NCBI GenBank assembly: GCA_024693325.1 | Contig: JAILLA010000117.1 | Location: 1 to 42,565 of the forward strand | Direction of reading: 5' to 3' | DNA from: Solobacterium sp. | GTDB lineage: Bacteria > Bacillota_I > Bacilli_A > Erysipelotrichales > Erysipelotrichaceae | DNA length: 42,565 bases | Shown: positions 16,701 through 25,721 of the stretch, in pieces | Layout: each line of letters opens with the position of its first letter | Position numbering within the stretch: the first letter of the stretch is position 1 | Notes under the pieces: generated by a model | What the model saw: only the letters and a program-made list of their open reading frames with translations | What the model was told of the DNA's origin: nothing | Databases searched by the model: none | Translations under genes and position numbers: made by a program

Positions 16701-17014
16701 AGAGCCATGATGATGCTGTTGTCAGAAACCCCCTTGCTTCTCCGTATTATGGTGATTATACAGAATGCCCGCCTGTGGTACTCTGGGTCTCAGACAGTGA
16801 GATCCTGCGGGACGACAGTCTGCTCATGTTTGAAAGACTGCAGAAACAAGGCGTTCCCTGCCGGCTGTACATGCGCAGCGGCATGATGCATTCCTGGCTG
16901 ATCCTGCCATTCCTGCCGGAAGCGAAAAAAGATCTCAAGGTATTGGGAGATGATATGCACAAGGCTTTCAGCGGAGTTCTGAAAGGAACAGAAGATTTGG
17001 TCATTGTGCGGTAA
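13706..17014 (+). CDS. GH3 beta-glucosidase fused to an HSL-type (alpha/beta-hydrolase) esterase
   Basis: One uninterrupted 1102-residue frame joins two enzymes. Residues about 15-500 are a GH3 N and C domain (SDGPHGMR; KHFAANSQEYKRF; nucleophile Asp231 in VVTDWGA). Residues about 530-620 are a fibronectin-III-like domain (FPFGYGLSYTEFEY). A Met-rich linker region of a kind seen at the end of some Bacillota GH3 proteins covers about 640-800. From about 860 a hormone-sensitive-lipase-type hydrolase follows: oxyanion motif HGGGF (His867), nucleophile Ser936 in GESAG, an acidic residue in SDSEILRDD (Asp1030 or Glu1032) and His1062. There is no signal peptide. It should remove beta-linked glucose and an acyl ester from the same substrate, after or with the GH78 enzyme. 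AGGAGG precedes the ATG. Confidence 0.92.
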   Translation: MEERIRKILSRMTLEDKISLCNGADFWHSKAMDQYGIPSITMSDGPHGMRVQQGDTDMFGINDSEPATCFPTAVTSGASWDPDLLEEEGKAIGEEGLSYGVDVVLGPGVNIKRDPRCGRNFEYFSEDPYLSGKMGTAWVRGAEGTGIGTSLKHFAANSQEYKRFNGNSQVDERTLREIYLPAFEAAVKDARPATVMNAYPMINGVHCSDSRFLLNDILRKEWGFEGLVVTDWGALCDRVKAIEAGCDLSMPGGSDYMEDRVAVAVREGKLPESAVDACAARVIRLSLLSGQRKKNRPFDAEGHHDTARRVAEAGAVLLKNEDHILPLKAKDIVLIGDMAKTMRYQGSGSSHINPKKLISLCDALPDVPFIACCSEKGEVTNLGLAEAAEAARNAEIAVVCAGLPDIYESEGFDRTDLNMPEGHLRMIETVANANPNTVVVLFCGCAVEVPWINKVKAVLYMGLPGQAGGQAAADLLTGKVSPSGHLTETWPLALSDVPSYETFGKKYTCYSEGLYVGYRYYESSGIPVRFPFGYGLSYTEFEYSDMKISNHKVTAKITNIGSVSGAEVVQLYIMPPHDGLYRPAKELKGFVKIYLEPGESKEACFELDERSFAVWSEGWKVPGGVYTIGLGASVKDIRLCETITIDGTIVPVPAWQKGSWYENPHGKPVKSDFEALFNRPVMTEPEIKKGHFTMEMSTMEMKDSSPVMNMMFRITEKTIAKSFGGKVDYSDPAFKMMVMSGADAPLRATVLSSGGMFPANVAEGLLELANGHYAKGAEKLGKIRRQTEKKTSFAHRTLNSILMKKKTVYDPKTPKNYSALRKAEIDSVRMIRLPKQVTLLKEQLGGIPAEWLEKENNPSDRIVLYIHGGGFVTGSSEARRNFTSYIADKIGLNVVSIDYRLAPEHPFPAGCEDCLQAYKALLEQFEGKKIILLGESAGGNLVLSLLLNIRTECLPMPAAVFSLSPTVQYDRVLDSYIKNKDTDSILSNLSDEVLDVYLQSHDDAVVRNPLASPYYGDYTECPPVVLWVSDSEILRDDSLLMFERLQKQGVPCRLYMRSGMMHSWLILPFLPEAKKDLKVLGDDMHKAFSGVLKGTEDLVIVR

Positions 17015-17037
17015 AACATTTGATCGGAAAACAGCTG

Positions 17038-17070
17038 AACACCGGAAATCAATCAATATCCGGTGTTTTT
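17038..17070 (+). terminator. Terminator of the symporter/GH78/GH3 unit
   Basis: AACACCGGA (17038-17046) and TCCGGTGTT (17059-17067) form a nine-pair stem, followed by a run of T. It ends the plus-strand sugar operon 24 bases after the GH3-esterase stop. Confidence 0.85.
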
Positions 17071-17153
17071 GTTCATACGTTTTTTGAGCATCAAATACAC
17101 TTTGAACTGCATGTTTTTGCTGGTACGTGTTTTTTGCCATATTCAGTTATTCC

Positions 17154-17198
17154 AAAAAAAGAGGATGTGATCAGCCTGTGCACTCAGCTGTCACATCC
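17154..17198 (-). terminator. Terminator of the GH1 gene
   Basis: On the minus strand GGATGTGA (17191-17198) pairs with TCACATCC (17163-17170), with an inner CAGC/GCTG extension, and is followed by TC and seven T. It ends the GH1 transcript 13 bases after its stop. Confidence 0.85.
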
Positions 17199-17210
17199 CT
17201 GTTTTTGATC

Positions 17211-18756
<1,546 letters not shown>

Positions 18757-18758
<2 letters not shown>

Positions 18759-18785
18759 AAAAACAGGAAGCGTATGAGCTTCCTG
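18757..18785 (-). terminator. Terminator of the GH9 gene
   Basis: CAGGAAGC (minus strand, 18778-18785) and GCTTCCTG (18764-18771) form a perfect 8-bp stem with a six-base loop and seven T after it. It begins seven bases after the GH9 stop codon. Confidence 0.88.
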
Positions 18786-18791
18786 AATGGT

Positions 18792-21149
18792 TTACTCAAA
18801 GATCCTTGCGAGCATATGGATCAGTGTGGAATTGTAATATACAGCTACTTCGTTCGTCGACCAGCTGTCAAATGAATCGATGTACATCCTTGCCGGAGGC
18901 ATGTTGTCGGGTAGCGCCTGTGTCAGCTTATCGTCACGGTAGCTGTCAGGTCCGCCGACCAGTGCGCCGGGCAGGGATGTGTTCTTTGCCTTTGCGACAC
19001 GGCTGTGTACGTCAGCAGGCGTATTGGAACCGAAGCCTGTTACATAGCAGATGTTCAGGCAGTTTCTGCCGAGTACATAATGTACCTGTTCTGCAGCTGC
19101 CTGCTGATATTCCTGGTTTCCTGTAAAGTCATATGCCATGGACAGGATGACGCCGTTGTTCAGCGCTTCGGAGTTGCTGCCCCAGCCATAGGAATCCAGT
19201 GAGCAGAGATAACCATTGCCGTTTATCACAGCCATAATACCATCTGCTTCGGACTTCAGAGATTCTTTCATTGCTTCGTAGAATTCCGGATCAATTCTGT
19301 CAGAATCTTTTGCGGTCAGGAACAGGTAGCGCCCGTATCCGCCGTTGGCGTTCCAGGACAGGCCTGTTGCGCATGATGGATCTTCTTGAAACAGTTCTTT
19401 TGCCTGCTCAAGATATTCGTCATCGAATGTCGCTGCCCAAAGTGCTGCTTTTGTGAAGAATCTTCCGTCATTGTCGGTACTGTCAAGATAGGAACCGCCA
19501 TTGACACCTTCCGGGTTGACCAGATCGATCAGATCCTGGTTGTCCTCAAGCCATTCATCTGCACGCTGTGCTGCTGTCAGACACTGACGCGCATATTCTG
19601 GATCAATGTCTTTGAATACGATACCCGCAAGAGCCATCGTTCCGGCAAAATCAGCCGTGCTTGTTGTTTCCAGGGTCAGTACATACAGATACTGGTCATC
19701 ATGTTCCGGGAGTTCGATCTCGGACATGTTCTGGGGAATGACCGTATTGAATACGCCGCCGTCAGAGTTCTGCATCTTCAGCATCCAGTCCAGCTCATAC
19801 CTGACTTCATCCAGGATATCAGCTGTTCCGTTGAGTGATGCGGGAATGTTGATCGTATCCGTCCATATGTCCGGGTTGACCAGATATGCCATCAGCAGGT
19901 CAGCTGCTGCTTTTGAACCGGTTTTAACGTATTTTCCATAGTCTCCGGCATCATGCCAGCCGCCTGTAGCGTCCATGTAAACATCTGTTCCATGGATAAT
20001 GGCATTGTAGTTGTGACATGCTAGATGTGACATGCCGCCTGCCCACCATTCATCCAGATCCATGCTGCATCTCTGCATCGACAGCATTCTGATCAGGGAG
20101 TCACGCATTTCCGTATACGGGTCATCCGAGATCTGGAATGCGTTGGATACGGTTCCGATCTGGGTACGGATGTAATAGGTGTTGCTGTCGGAAACAGGGG
20201 TGAAGTCACCGTATGAATCATATTCACCGGTGTAGTCGTCATTCTTCTTGCCGATGATGGCGCCTGTATATACAGGCCATCCCTGCGTATCTACGACATC
20301 GAACATGTCGCCTGCATCATATGAGAATGTGCAGCGTTTCTGTCCGACCGTCTGATACCCGACCTGATCGATCGAGATGCCTGAGACAACGGGGTTGGAA
20401 GATACGATCCTGAAGTTCTCAATGGTCACGGTATGATACTCAGCTGTATTGCCAGACCCGTCATTTCCGATATAGAAATCCACATAGGCGTTGTTTGTAT
20501 ATCTGCCTGTTTTGAATGTCAGTTCCTGATCATGCGGCTCATAGGAAGCGTTCATGGTTCCGGTCGCCAGGACATTGTTCGTATTACCGTCAATGACTGC
20601 CATCTGGACTGTTCTGTTTACGTCAGAAGACAGTGAGAAGGTGATCGTAATATTGCTGTTCGCGTTGAACGGGATCCCGCCGCGCGTGATCCTGACAGAC
20701 TGGATGCCGCTTCCGCCGTTTTCTATGATCGCGCCAATCCTGTTCCATGATAGATCACCATATCCGAAACCGTCGGAATACGCGACTGTCCATCCGCTGA
20801 CGAAGTCGGTCGTGTTGTCTGGGTTTCCTACCGTATACGGTTTCCTTTCAAAACCGGTGTTAAAGATATATTCATTCACAACAGGAACAGATGCGTCCGC
20901 TGTGGACTTCGGGATCTCTGTTTCATCCGGTGTCGGAGTCGGTTCCGGCGTAGTTTCGGCTGCTGCATCAGCAGACTCAGTCGGTTCGGTTGTGGGTGAA
21001 TGTGTCGGATCTGGTCCGGGTTCAGCCTCCGTTCTTAAGTTTTTTATAATCGGTACCAGTGCCGCCAGCAATACCGCACAGATCACAATCAGTGTGAGTT
21101 TTCCTTTTTCTGTAAGCTTGTACTTTTTTAACTTGTTCATGCGGTTCAT
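18792..21149 (-). CDS. Membrane-anchored GH9 glucanase with CBM-like and Ig-like domains
   Basis: The 785-residue protein has a basic N-terminus and one hydrophobic segment (about 18-36) followed by a Pro/Thr/Glu-rich linker to about 88. A beta-sandwich carbohydrate-binding-like region (EYIFNTGFE onward, about 91-250) and a CelD-type Ig-like domain (ISIDQVGYQ, about 258-340) come next. The GH9 catalytic domain follows: GGWHDAGDYGKYV with Asp400 and Asp403, and the general acid Glu767 in STNEVAVYYNS. GH9 enzymes cut beta-1,4-glucans by inversion. No clear signal-peptidase site is seen after the hydrophobic segment, so it is probably held at the cell surface with the catalytic part outside. There is no dockerin. 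The start is uncertain: ATG at 21149 or at 21140, both with weak ribosome sites. Confidence 0.9.
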   Translation of the reverse strand: MNRMNKLKKYKLTEKGKLTLIVICAVLLAALVPIIKNLRTEAEPGPDPTHSPTTEPTESADAAAETTPEPTPTPDETEIPKSTADASVPVVNEYIFNTGFERKPYTVGNPDNTTDFVSGWTVAYSDGFGYGDLSWNRIGAIIENGGSGIQSVRITRGGIPFNANSNITITFSLSSDVNRTVQMAVIDGNTNNVLATGTMNASYEPHDQELTFKTGRYTNNAYVDFYIGNDGSGNTAEYHTVTIENFRIVSSNPVVSGISIDQVGYQTVGQKRCTFSYDAGDMFDVVDTQGWPVYTGAIIGKKNDDYTGEYDSYGDFTPVSDSNTYYIRTQIGTVSNAFQISDDPYTEMRDSLIRMLSMQRCSMDLDEWWAGGMSHLACHNYNAIIHGTDVYMDATGGWHDAGDYGKYVKTGSKAAADLLMAYLVNPDIWTDTINIPASLNGTADILDEVRYELDWMLKMQNSDGGVFNTVIPQNMSEIELPEHDDQYLYVLTLETTSTADFAGTMALAGIVFKDIDPEYARQCLTAAQRADEWLEDNQDLIDLVNPEGVNGGSYLDSTDNDGRFFTKAALWAATFDDEYLEQAKELFQEDPSCATGLSWNANGGYGRYLFLTAKDSDRIDPEFYEAMKESLKSEADGIMAVINGNGYLCSLDSYGWGSNSEALNNGVILSMAYDFTGNQEYQQAAAEQVHYVLGRNCLNICYVTGFGSNTPADVHSRVAKAKNTSLPGALVGGPDSYRDDKLTQALPDNMPPARMYIDSFDSWSTNEVAVYYNSTLIHMLARIFE

Positions 21150-21206
21150 TATACATGAAATTTATGTTTAATGTGTGAATATCGGGCATCAGATCACTTT
21201 AAGATT

Positions 21207-21216
21207 GCCTGCAGGC
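21207..21216. repeat. 10-bp palindrome upstream of GH9
   Basis: GCCTGCAGGC is a perfect palindrome about 60 bases upstream of the GH9 start, in the gap to the DUF6056-like gene. It could be a regulator site for the glucanase; I do not recognise a family. Confidence 0.3.
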
Positions 21217-21236
21217 GGAATGTAACCGCTGTCATA

Positions 21237-21260
21237 GAAAATTATCGCAGTTATGCGATA
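21237..21260 (-). terminator. Hairpin after the DUF6056-like gene
   Basis: On the minus strand TATCGCA (21254-21260) and TGCGATA (21243-21249) pair perfectly around a four-base loop. They are followed by ATTTTCT, a moderate terminator just after the stop codon. Confidence 0.65.
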
Positions 21261-21267
21261 GTTCGGA

Positions 21268-23091
21268 TCAATCTTTGACATTGTCACGCTTGTTGTATTG
21301 TTCGCTGCAGCTGCGTATTCCATGATCATATGTTTCCGGTGTCCATGTGATCTCATCGACCAGCTGTTGTTTTTGCTTGCTGTATACGGATATTGTGATT
21401 CCGGGATTCTTGTTGGAGACAGTATCTTTCACATAAACAATATCTGTTTCTTCCGGATCCTCCATCGAAGATAAGTAAATGTAATGTCCGTTGATCGTAA
21501 TACCGCCGCAGAGCTCCTCGTTGTCTGTCAGTACATGTGAGTCGTCTGTACTGATACCTGCCATGAAAAATCTGCTCTGAACAGGATCTATTGAAAGGAA
21601 TCTGCACAGTTTATCTATCATATCCCGATAGGATTCATCGGAAACATCGGTCGTCATGACCAGTACGATCCGGTCGTCGTCCGTCAATGCGGCATTCAGA
21701 TAGGTTTCATAATCCACGATATTCATGAGTGAAGGATCTCCGTCACGATATATCCGGTTCCACTGGTCAAGAGTTGTAGAAGAAATGCTTTCAAGACCGT
21801 TTATGACAGAGAAGTTTTCGTTGATCCAGTTTGTATGATCTCCCTGGATACCTTCCAGATCAAAAATCGGATCATACGGCGTCATCAGTTCTCTTGACAG
21901 GGCAGGTATGACCGGATTCAGGTTTCCCGCTTTCTTTTGTTCGCTGATATATCTGTCCCAGTTCCTGAACTGATACCTTGTATTGACAAGATCAATAATA
22001 GCAGTTGAATAATTCATTGCGGACAGCGCGATCAGTATTCCTAATGATGCTTTGCAAGGAATATCTGCCCGCTGATCATTCAATATCAATGCAAGGCAGG
22101 AAATGATCCCGCAGATCAGGAAAATTGTCGCACCGAACATTGACCGGGAAAAATTGATATATACCGGAGAGAAAATCATAGCGTATACTGCGGAAAAACT
22201 GCATACAGCAAATAATGCCGGTATGTACAGTTTCTTTTTATCTTTGTTTAAGATACCTGCAATTGTGATGACTGCCGCAAAGATCAGCCATAAAGTACAC
22301 AGACCTGAATTGCCGGGATTCCTGATAACAAGGGATGCTTCGTATGCCGAAATAAGCAGACTGGATAGACCGTGGCGTTCCGGGAAGCTCAGCATACGGA
22401 CTGCGTTTCCGGGGGCCTTTACCATGATCAGAAGCCCTGCGCATGCGCCGATCAGTCCCGTCAGTTTCCATAGCTGGGGCTTTTCTTTTTCAAATATAAA
22501 GTTTTTCAGCAGGATCCCCATAATAAAGAGGATCATGGCTCCGCCTGTATTCTCATTTGTCCATCCGGCAATTATGCCGAATAACAGATACAGTCCTGCA
22601 AACAATGAATGATGCTTTTCATTCTGTCTGTATGGGATCAGAAATGTCAGTATCAGGGCTGTCATCCAAAGATAATTGAATGAACCTGTCTGCCAGAGTA
22701 CAGTTTCACCGAACATCGGAGCAAATATAAAGACCAGCCCGAACGATGTGGCAAGAAGAAACGGAACGTGTTTCTGACTGGGTTTCGAATGATAAACAAT
22801 CAGAATGATTAGCCATACAAATATCAGGGTATTGCATACCTGGAACAATATCCTTGGAAGAATCAGGGAGATGCGTGCCAGAATATGGGCAACCGATCTT
22901 CCGTTCCATGTCATATACTGTGTATATTCTTTTGCAAAGATATCAAACAGTCCGGAGGACTGACTGTAGACGTAATCATCCGCAATTTTTATGGTAAAAA
23001 GATTCATCAGTAAAATCAGTACCGCAATGCATATCAAGACGATCCTGTTTTTCTTTTTCTCTGCTTCAAACAATGATAATACTGTCTTCAT
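21268..23091 (-). CDS. Polytopic membrane protein, DUF6056-like (possible GT-C-type glycosyltransferase)
   Basis: The 607-residue protein has about ten to twelve hydrophobic segments in its first 380 residues and a soluble C-terminal third. It shows the pattern of the DUF6056 family: ADDYVYS after the first helix, WNGRSVAH, FGETVLWQTGSFNYLW and GWTNENTGG. The acidic pair in the first outer loop and the many-helix layout resemble GT-C enzymes that use lipid-linked sugars, so it may add a side sugar to a polymer outside the membrane; that is inference. GGAAGG precedes the start. It has its own promoter and terminator. It is divergent from glf, which supports a role in the same envelope polysaccharide. 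Confidence 0.7.
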   Translation of the reverse strand: MKTVLSLFEAEKKKNRIVLICIAVLILLMNLFTIKIADDYVYSQSSGLFDIFAKEYTQYMTWNGRSVAHILARISLILPRILFQVCNTLIFVWLIILIVYHSKPSQKHVPFLLATSFGLVFIFAPMFGETVLWQTGSFNYLWMTALILTFLIPYRQNEKHHSLFAGLYLLFGIIAGWTNENTGGAMILFIMGILLKNFIFEKEKPQLWKLTGLIGACAGLLIMVKAPGNAVRMLSFPERHGLSSLLISAYEASLVIRNPGNSGLCTLWLIFAAVITIAGILNKDKKKLYIPALFAVCSFSAVYAMIFSPVYINFSRSMFGATIFLICGIISCLALILNDQRADIPCKASLGILIALSAMNYSTAIIDLVNTRYQFRNWDRYISEQKKAGNLNPVIPALSRELMTPYDPIFDLEGIQGDHTNWINENFSVINGLESISSTTLDQWNRIYRDGDPSLMNIVDYETYLNAALTDDDRIVLVMTTDVSDESYRDMIDKLCRFLSIDPVQSRFFMAGISTDDSHVLTDNEELCGGITINGHYIYLSSMEDPEETDIVYVKDTVSNKNPGITISVYSKQKQQLVDEITWTPETYDHGIRSCSEQYNKRDNVKD

Positions 23092-23123
23092 ACCTGTACC
23101 TTCCGTTTCCGGACAACGTACAT

Positions 23124-23153
23124 ATTATAAATAGGATGGCAATTGCAGGTCAA
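23124..23153 (-). promoter_or_regulatory. Sigma-A promoter of the DUF6056-like gene
   Basis: TTGACC (minus strand, 23148-23153) and a perfect TATAAT (23124-23129) are separated by 18 bases, about 33 bases before the start codon. No equally good promoter is seen for glf on the other strand, although a TATGAT lies about 35 bases before its ribosome site. Confidence 0.75.
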
Positions 23154-23239
23154 TGTAAGACTGAGTAGATCAATCCGGTGATACTTTCATTTGGAAACTT
23201 TATTTTGTATGATTGAAGCAGAAAAAGTGAGGAGTCAGT

Positions 23240-24343
23240 ATGTCGAAACAATATGATTATCTGGTAGTCGGTGCCGGGCTGTGCGGGGCAGTATTTGCCC
23301 GGGAAGCAGTCGCTGCCGGAAAAAAGGTCCTTGTTGTTGAAAAAAGAAATCACGTAGCCGGCAACATTTATACCAGGGAAGTGGAAGGCATCAATGTCCA
23401 TGAATACGGCGCGCATATTTTCCATACGAACAATAAAGAAGTATGGCAGTATGTTAACCGGTATGCGGAATTCAACCGCTATACTAACAGCCCGGTAGCC
23501 AATTACCATGGGGAACTGTATTCTCTTCCATTCAATATGTATACATTCAACAGGATGTGGGGAGTGATCACACCGCAGGAAGCGGCAGATAAAATTGAAC
23601 AGCAGCGCAGAGAAGCAGGAATAACGGAACCGGGAAACCTGGAAGAACAGGCTATTTCCCTGGTTGGAACGGATATCTATGAGAAATTAGTCAAAGGGTA
23701 TACAGAAAAACAGTGGGGCAGACCTTGTACAGAGCTTCCTGCCTTTATTATCAAGCGTCTTCCTGTCAGGCTGACATTTGACAATAATTACTTCAATGCG
23801 CTGTATCAGGGAATACCGATCGGCGGCTACACGAAAATGATCGAAAAGATCCTGGATGGGATCGAAGTCAGGACAAATACGGATTATCTGCAGAACAGGG
23901 AAGAACTGGACAGCCTGGCAGATAAGGTCTTCTATACCGGTCCAATCGATGCCTATTTCAATTATGAACTGGGATACCTGCAGTTCAGAAGCGTTCGCTT
24001 TGAAACGGAAGTGCTGGATATGCCGAATTACCAGGGCAATGCGGTCATCAACTATACAGACAGGGAAACACCGTATACCCGTATCATTGAGCACAAACAT
24101 TTTGAGTTCGGCACACAGCCTAAAACAGTCATCAGTAAAGAATATTCCAGTGAATGGAAATTCGGTGATGAACCGTTCTATCCGGTCAATGATGAACGCA
24201 ACAGCGAGCTTTACGGCAAATACAAAGTTCTTGCGGATCAGAAGGACAATGTGATCTTCGGCGGCAGACTGGGTGAATATAAATACTATGATATGGATCA
24301 GGCTGTAGCGAGGACACTGGAGATCTGCAGGGGAGAATTTTAA
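23240..24343 (+). CDS. glf: UDP-galactopyranose mutase
   Basis: The 367-residue flavoenzyme starts with an FAD-binding fold (VVGAGLCGAVFA, then VVEKRNHVAGN) and has the family blocks HEYGAHIFHT, SLPFNMYTFN, GYTEKQWG and the C-terminal GRLGEYKYYDMDQ. It interconverts UDP-galactopyranose and UDP-galactofuranose in the cytoplasm. The length is typical of bacterial Glf, and the ribosome site GTGAGGAG is good. Its presence implies that the envelope polymer contains galactofuranose. A terminator follows, so it is transcribed apart from the large downstream gene set. Confidence 0.97.
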   Translation: MSKQYDYLVVGAGLCGAVFAREAVAAGKKVLVVEKRNHVAGNIYTREVEGINVHEYGAHIFHTNNKEVWQYVNRYAEFNRYTNSPVANYHGELYSLPFNMYTFNRMWGVITPQEAADKIEQQRREAGITEPGNLEEQAISLVGTDIYEKLVKGYTEKQWGRPCTELPAFIIKRLPVRLTFDNNYFNALYQGIPIGGYTKMIEKILDGIEVRTNTDYLQNREELDSLADKVFYTGPIDAYFNYELGYLQFRSVRFETEVLDMPNYQGNAVINYTDRETPYTRIIEHKHFEFGTQPKTVISKEYSSEWKFGDEPFYPVNDERNSELYGKYKVLADQKDNVIFGGRLGEYKYYDMDQAVARTLEICRGEF

Positions 24344-24381
24344 AAACAGTATATTTCCGGATATCATAAAAACACAGGAAT

Positions 24382-24410
24382 AAGGCGGCCCGCAGGTCAC
24401 CTTGTTTTTT
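24382..24410 (+). terminator. Terminator of glf
   Basis: AAGGCGGCC (24382-24390) pairs with GGTCACCTT (24395-24403) with one mismatch and one wobble around a CGCA loop. TTGTTTTTT completes it. Confidence 0.8.
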
Positions 24411-24562
24411 CCGGGCAGCTGTTATTTTATAATTATGAATTATCAGTAAGAATGTATGCTTACAGATGGAATAAGGTATAATTTAACTGTCGGTAATGAT
24501 TGGCAGTTATTTTCATGATTGTCTTAAGAGGGTTGATCAGGACCGAATAATGCCCGGAAAAA
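24406..24562. repeat. 12-bp perfect inverted repeat enclosing the leader of the polysaccharide operon
   Basis: TTTTTCCGGGCA (24406-24417) and TGCCCGGAAAAA (24551-24562) are exact inverted copies 133 bases apart. They lie between the glf terminator and the first gene of the large operon. Inside are a TATAAT (24477-24482), a second TATAAT (24428-24433) and a small hairpin AACTGTC/GGCAGTT near 24484-24511. The left arm shares the T-run of the glf terminator, so five of the twelve pairs are low complexity. It could be an invertible element or a long-range RNA stem, or coincidence. Confidence 0.5.
24477..24482 (+). promoter_or_regulatory. Possible -10 of the epimerase operon
   Basis: There is a perfect TATAAT about 110 bases before the epimerase start, but the -35 position (GTATGC) does not match consensus. 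It would need an activator or another factor. It is the best placed promoter for the first polysaccharide unit. Confidence 0.4.
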
Positions 24563-24590
24563 GTGCTTATATTGAATGAGGTATTATACT

Positions 24591-25682
24591 ATGCTGGATA
24601 AAAATGTTGAACTGGACGGTAAAACGATTCTGGTGACCGGGTCACCTGGTTTTATAGGCGCAAACCTGGTGATGAGGCTTTTAAATGACATGGATGCAGG
24701 AAGGATCATCAGTCTTGACGCAATAACTGATTACTATGATCCTCAGCTGAAAATGCACAGGCTTGAAAAAATCAATGAAAAGGCTGCGCAAAGCAATACA
24801 GAACACATTTTTATGAAGGGGGATATTGCGGATAAGACTTTGGTGGATCATGTGTTTGAAACATATCATCCTGCTGTAGTTGTGAATCTGGCTGCACAGG
24901 CGGGTGTACGTTACAGCATCGATCATCCTGAATCCTATATATCTTCCAATATCATCGGATTCTTCAATATACTGGAAGCCTGCCGGAACAGTTCTTCCAA
25001 GTATGATGGAGGAGTCGAACATCTTGTATATGCGTCATCTTCATCCGTTTACGGAGGAAATAAAAAGGTGCCGTTCAGTACGGAAGACAAGGTGGATCAT
25101 CCAGTCAGTCTGTATGCCGCAACAAAGAAAAGTGATGAACTGATCGCGCATTCTTACGCGAAACTGTTCAATATCCCATGTACCGGGCTTCGTTTCTTTA
25201 CCGTATACGGGCCGGCAGGAAGACCGGATATGTTTTATTATTCAGCTACAGATAAACTGGTTAGAGGAGAAACGATACAGATATTCAATTACGGGAATTG
25301 CCGGAGGGATTTCACTTATATTGATGATATTGTGGAAGGAATCGTCAGGGTTATGAGATCCGCGCCGGAACGCGCAAACGGGGAAGACGGACTTCCGGAG
25401 CCTCCGTACCGTCTTTACAATATCGGCGGCGGTACACCGGAGAACCTGCTGGATTTTATTTCTGTTCTTCAGGAAGAACTTGTACAGGCAGGCATCCTTC
25501 CCGCAACATATGACTTTGAAGCGCATAGGAAACTGGTAGGAATGCAGCCGGGAGATGTACCGGTAACCTATGCGGACAGCAGCGCATTGGAAAAAGATTT
25601 TGATTTCAGACCGCAGATCAATATCAGGACGGGTTTGAGAAACTTTGCGGAATGGTATAAGGCGTACTATAAAGCAGAATAA
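24591..25682 (+). CDS. NAD-dependent epimerase, probable UDP-glucuronate 4-epimerase
   Basis: The 363-residue short-chain dehydrogenase-type enzyme has the NAD-binding loop VTGSPGFIGANL (GxxGxxG), a catalytic Ser in YASSSSVYG and the YAATKKSDE motif with Tyr and Lys. LRFFTVYGPAGRPDM and the closing SLYAATK context match UDP-glucuronate 4-epimerases of capsule loci more than GalE. It would make UDP-galacturonate from UDP-glucuronate, which suits the UDP-glucose dehydrogenase at the end of the locus. The ATG at 24591 follows TGAGGT at the right distance; an earlier in-frame ATG overlaps that site. It is the first gene of the long plus-strand unit. Confidence 0.85.
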   Translation: MLDKNVELDGKTILVTGSPGFIGANLVMRLLNDMDAGRIISLDAITDYYDPQLKMHRLEKINEKAAQSNTEHIFMKGDIADKTLVDHVFETYHPAVVVNLAAQAGVRYSIDHPESYISSNIIGFFNILEACRNSSSKYDGGVEHLVYASSSSVYGGNKKVPFSTEDKVDHPVSLYAATKKSDELIAHSYAKLFNIPCTGLRFFTVYGPAGRPDMFYYSATDKLVRGETIQIFNYGNCRRDFTYIDDIVEGIVRVMRSAPERANGEDGLPEPPYRLYNIGGGTPENLLDFISVLQEELVQAGILPATYDFEAHRKLVGMQPGDVPVTYADSSALEKDFDFRPQINIRTGLRNFAEWYKAYYKAE

Positions 25683-25721
25683 ACTGATATCGTGTCTTTT
25701 TACGGACAGGGAGGTACCTGA

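Noticed and set aside
13706..17014. The GH3 and esterase parts as two separate genes
   Set aside because: One frame runs through with no stop, and no ribosome site plus start is evident at the junction. The linker region is typical GH3 C-terminal sequence.
23687..24400. A 237-codon minus-strand frame opposite glf
   Set aside because: Glf is intact and convincing on the other strand; the shadow frame has no motif.
24344..24590. A small gene in the gap between glf and the epimerase
   Set aside because: No open frame with a ribosome site and start is visible; the gap holds the glf terminator, the inverted repeat and candidate promoter boxes.
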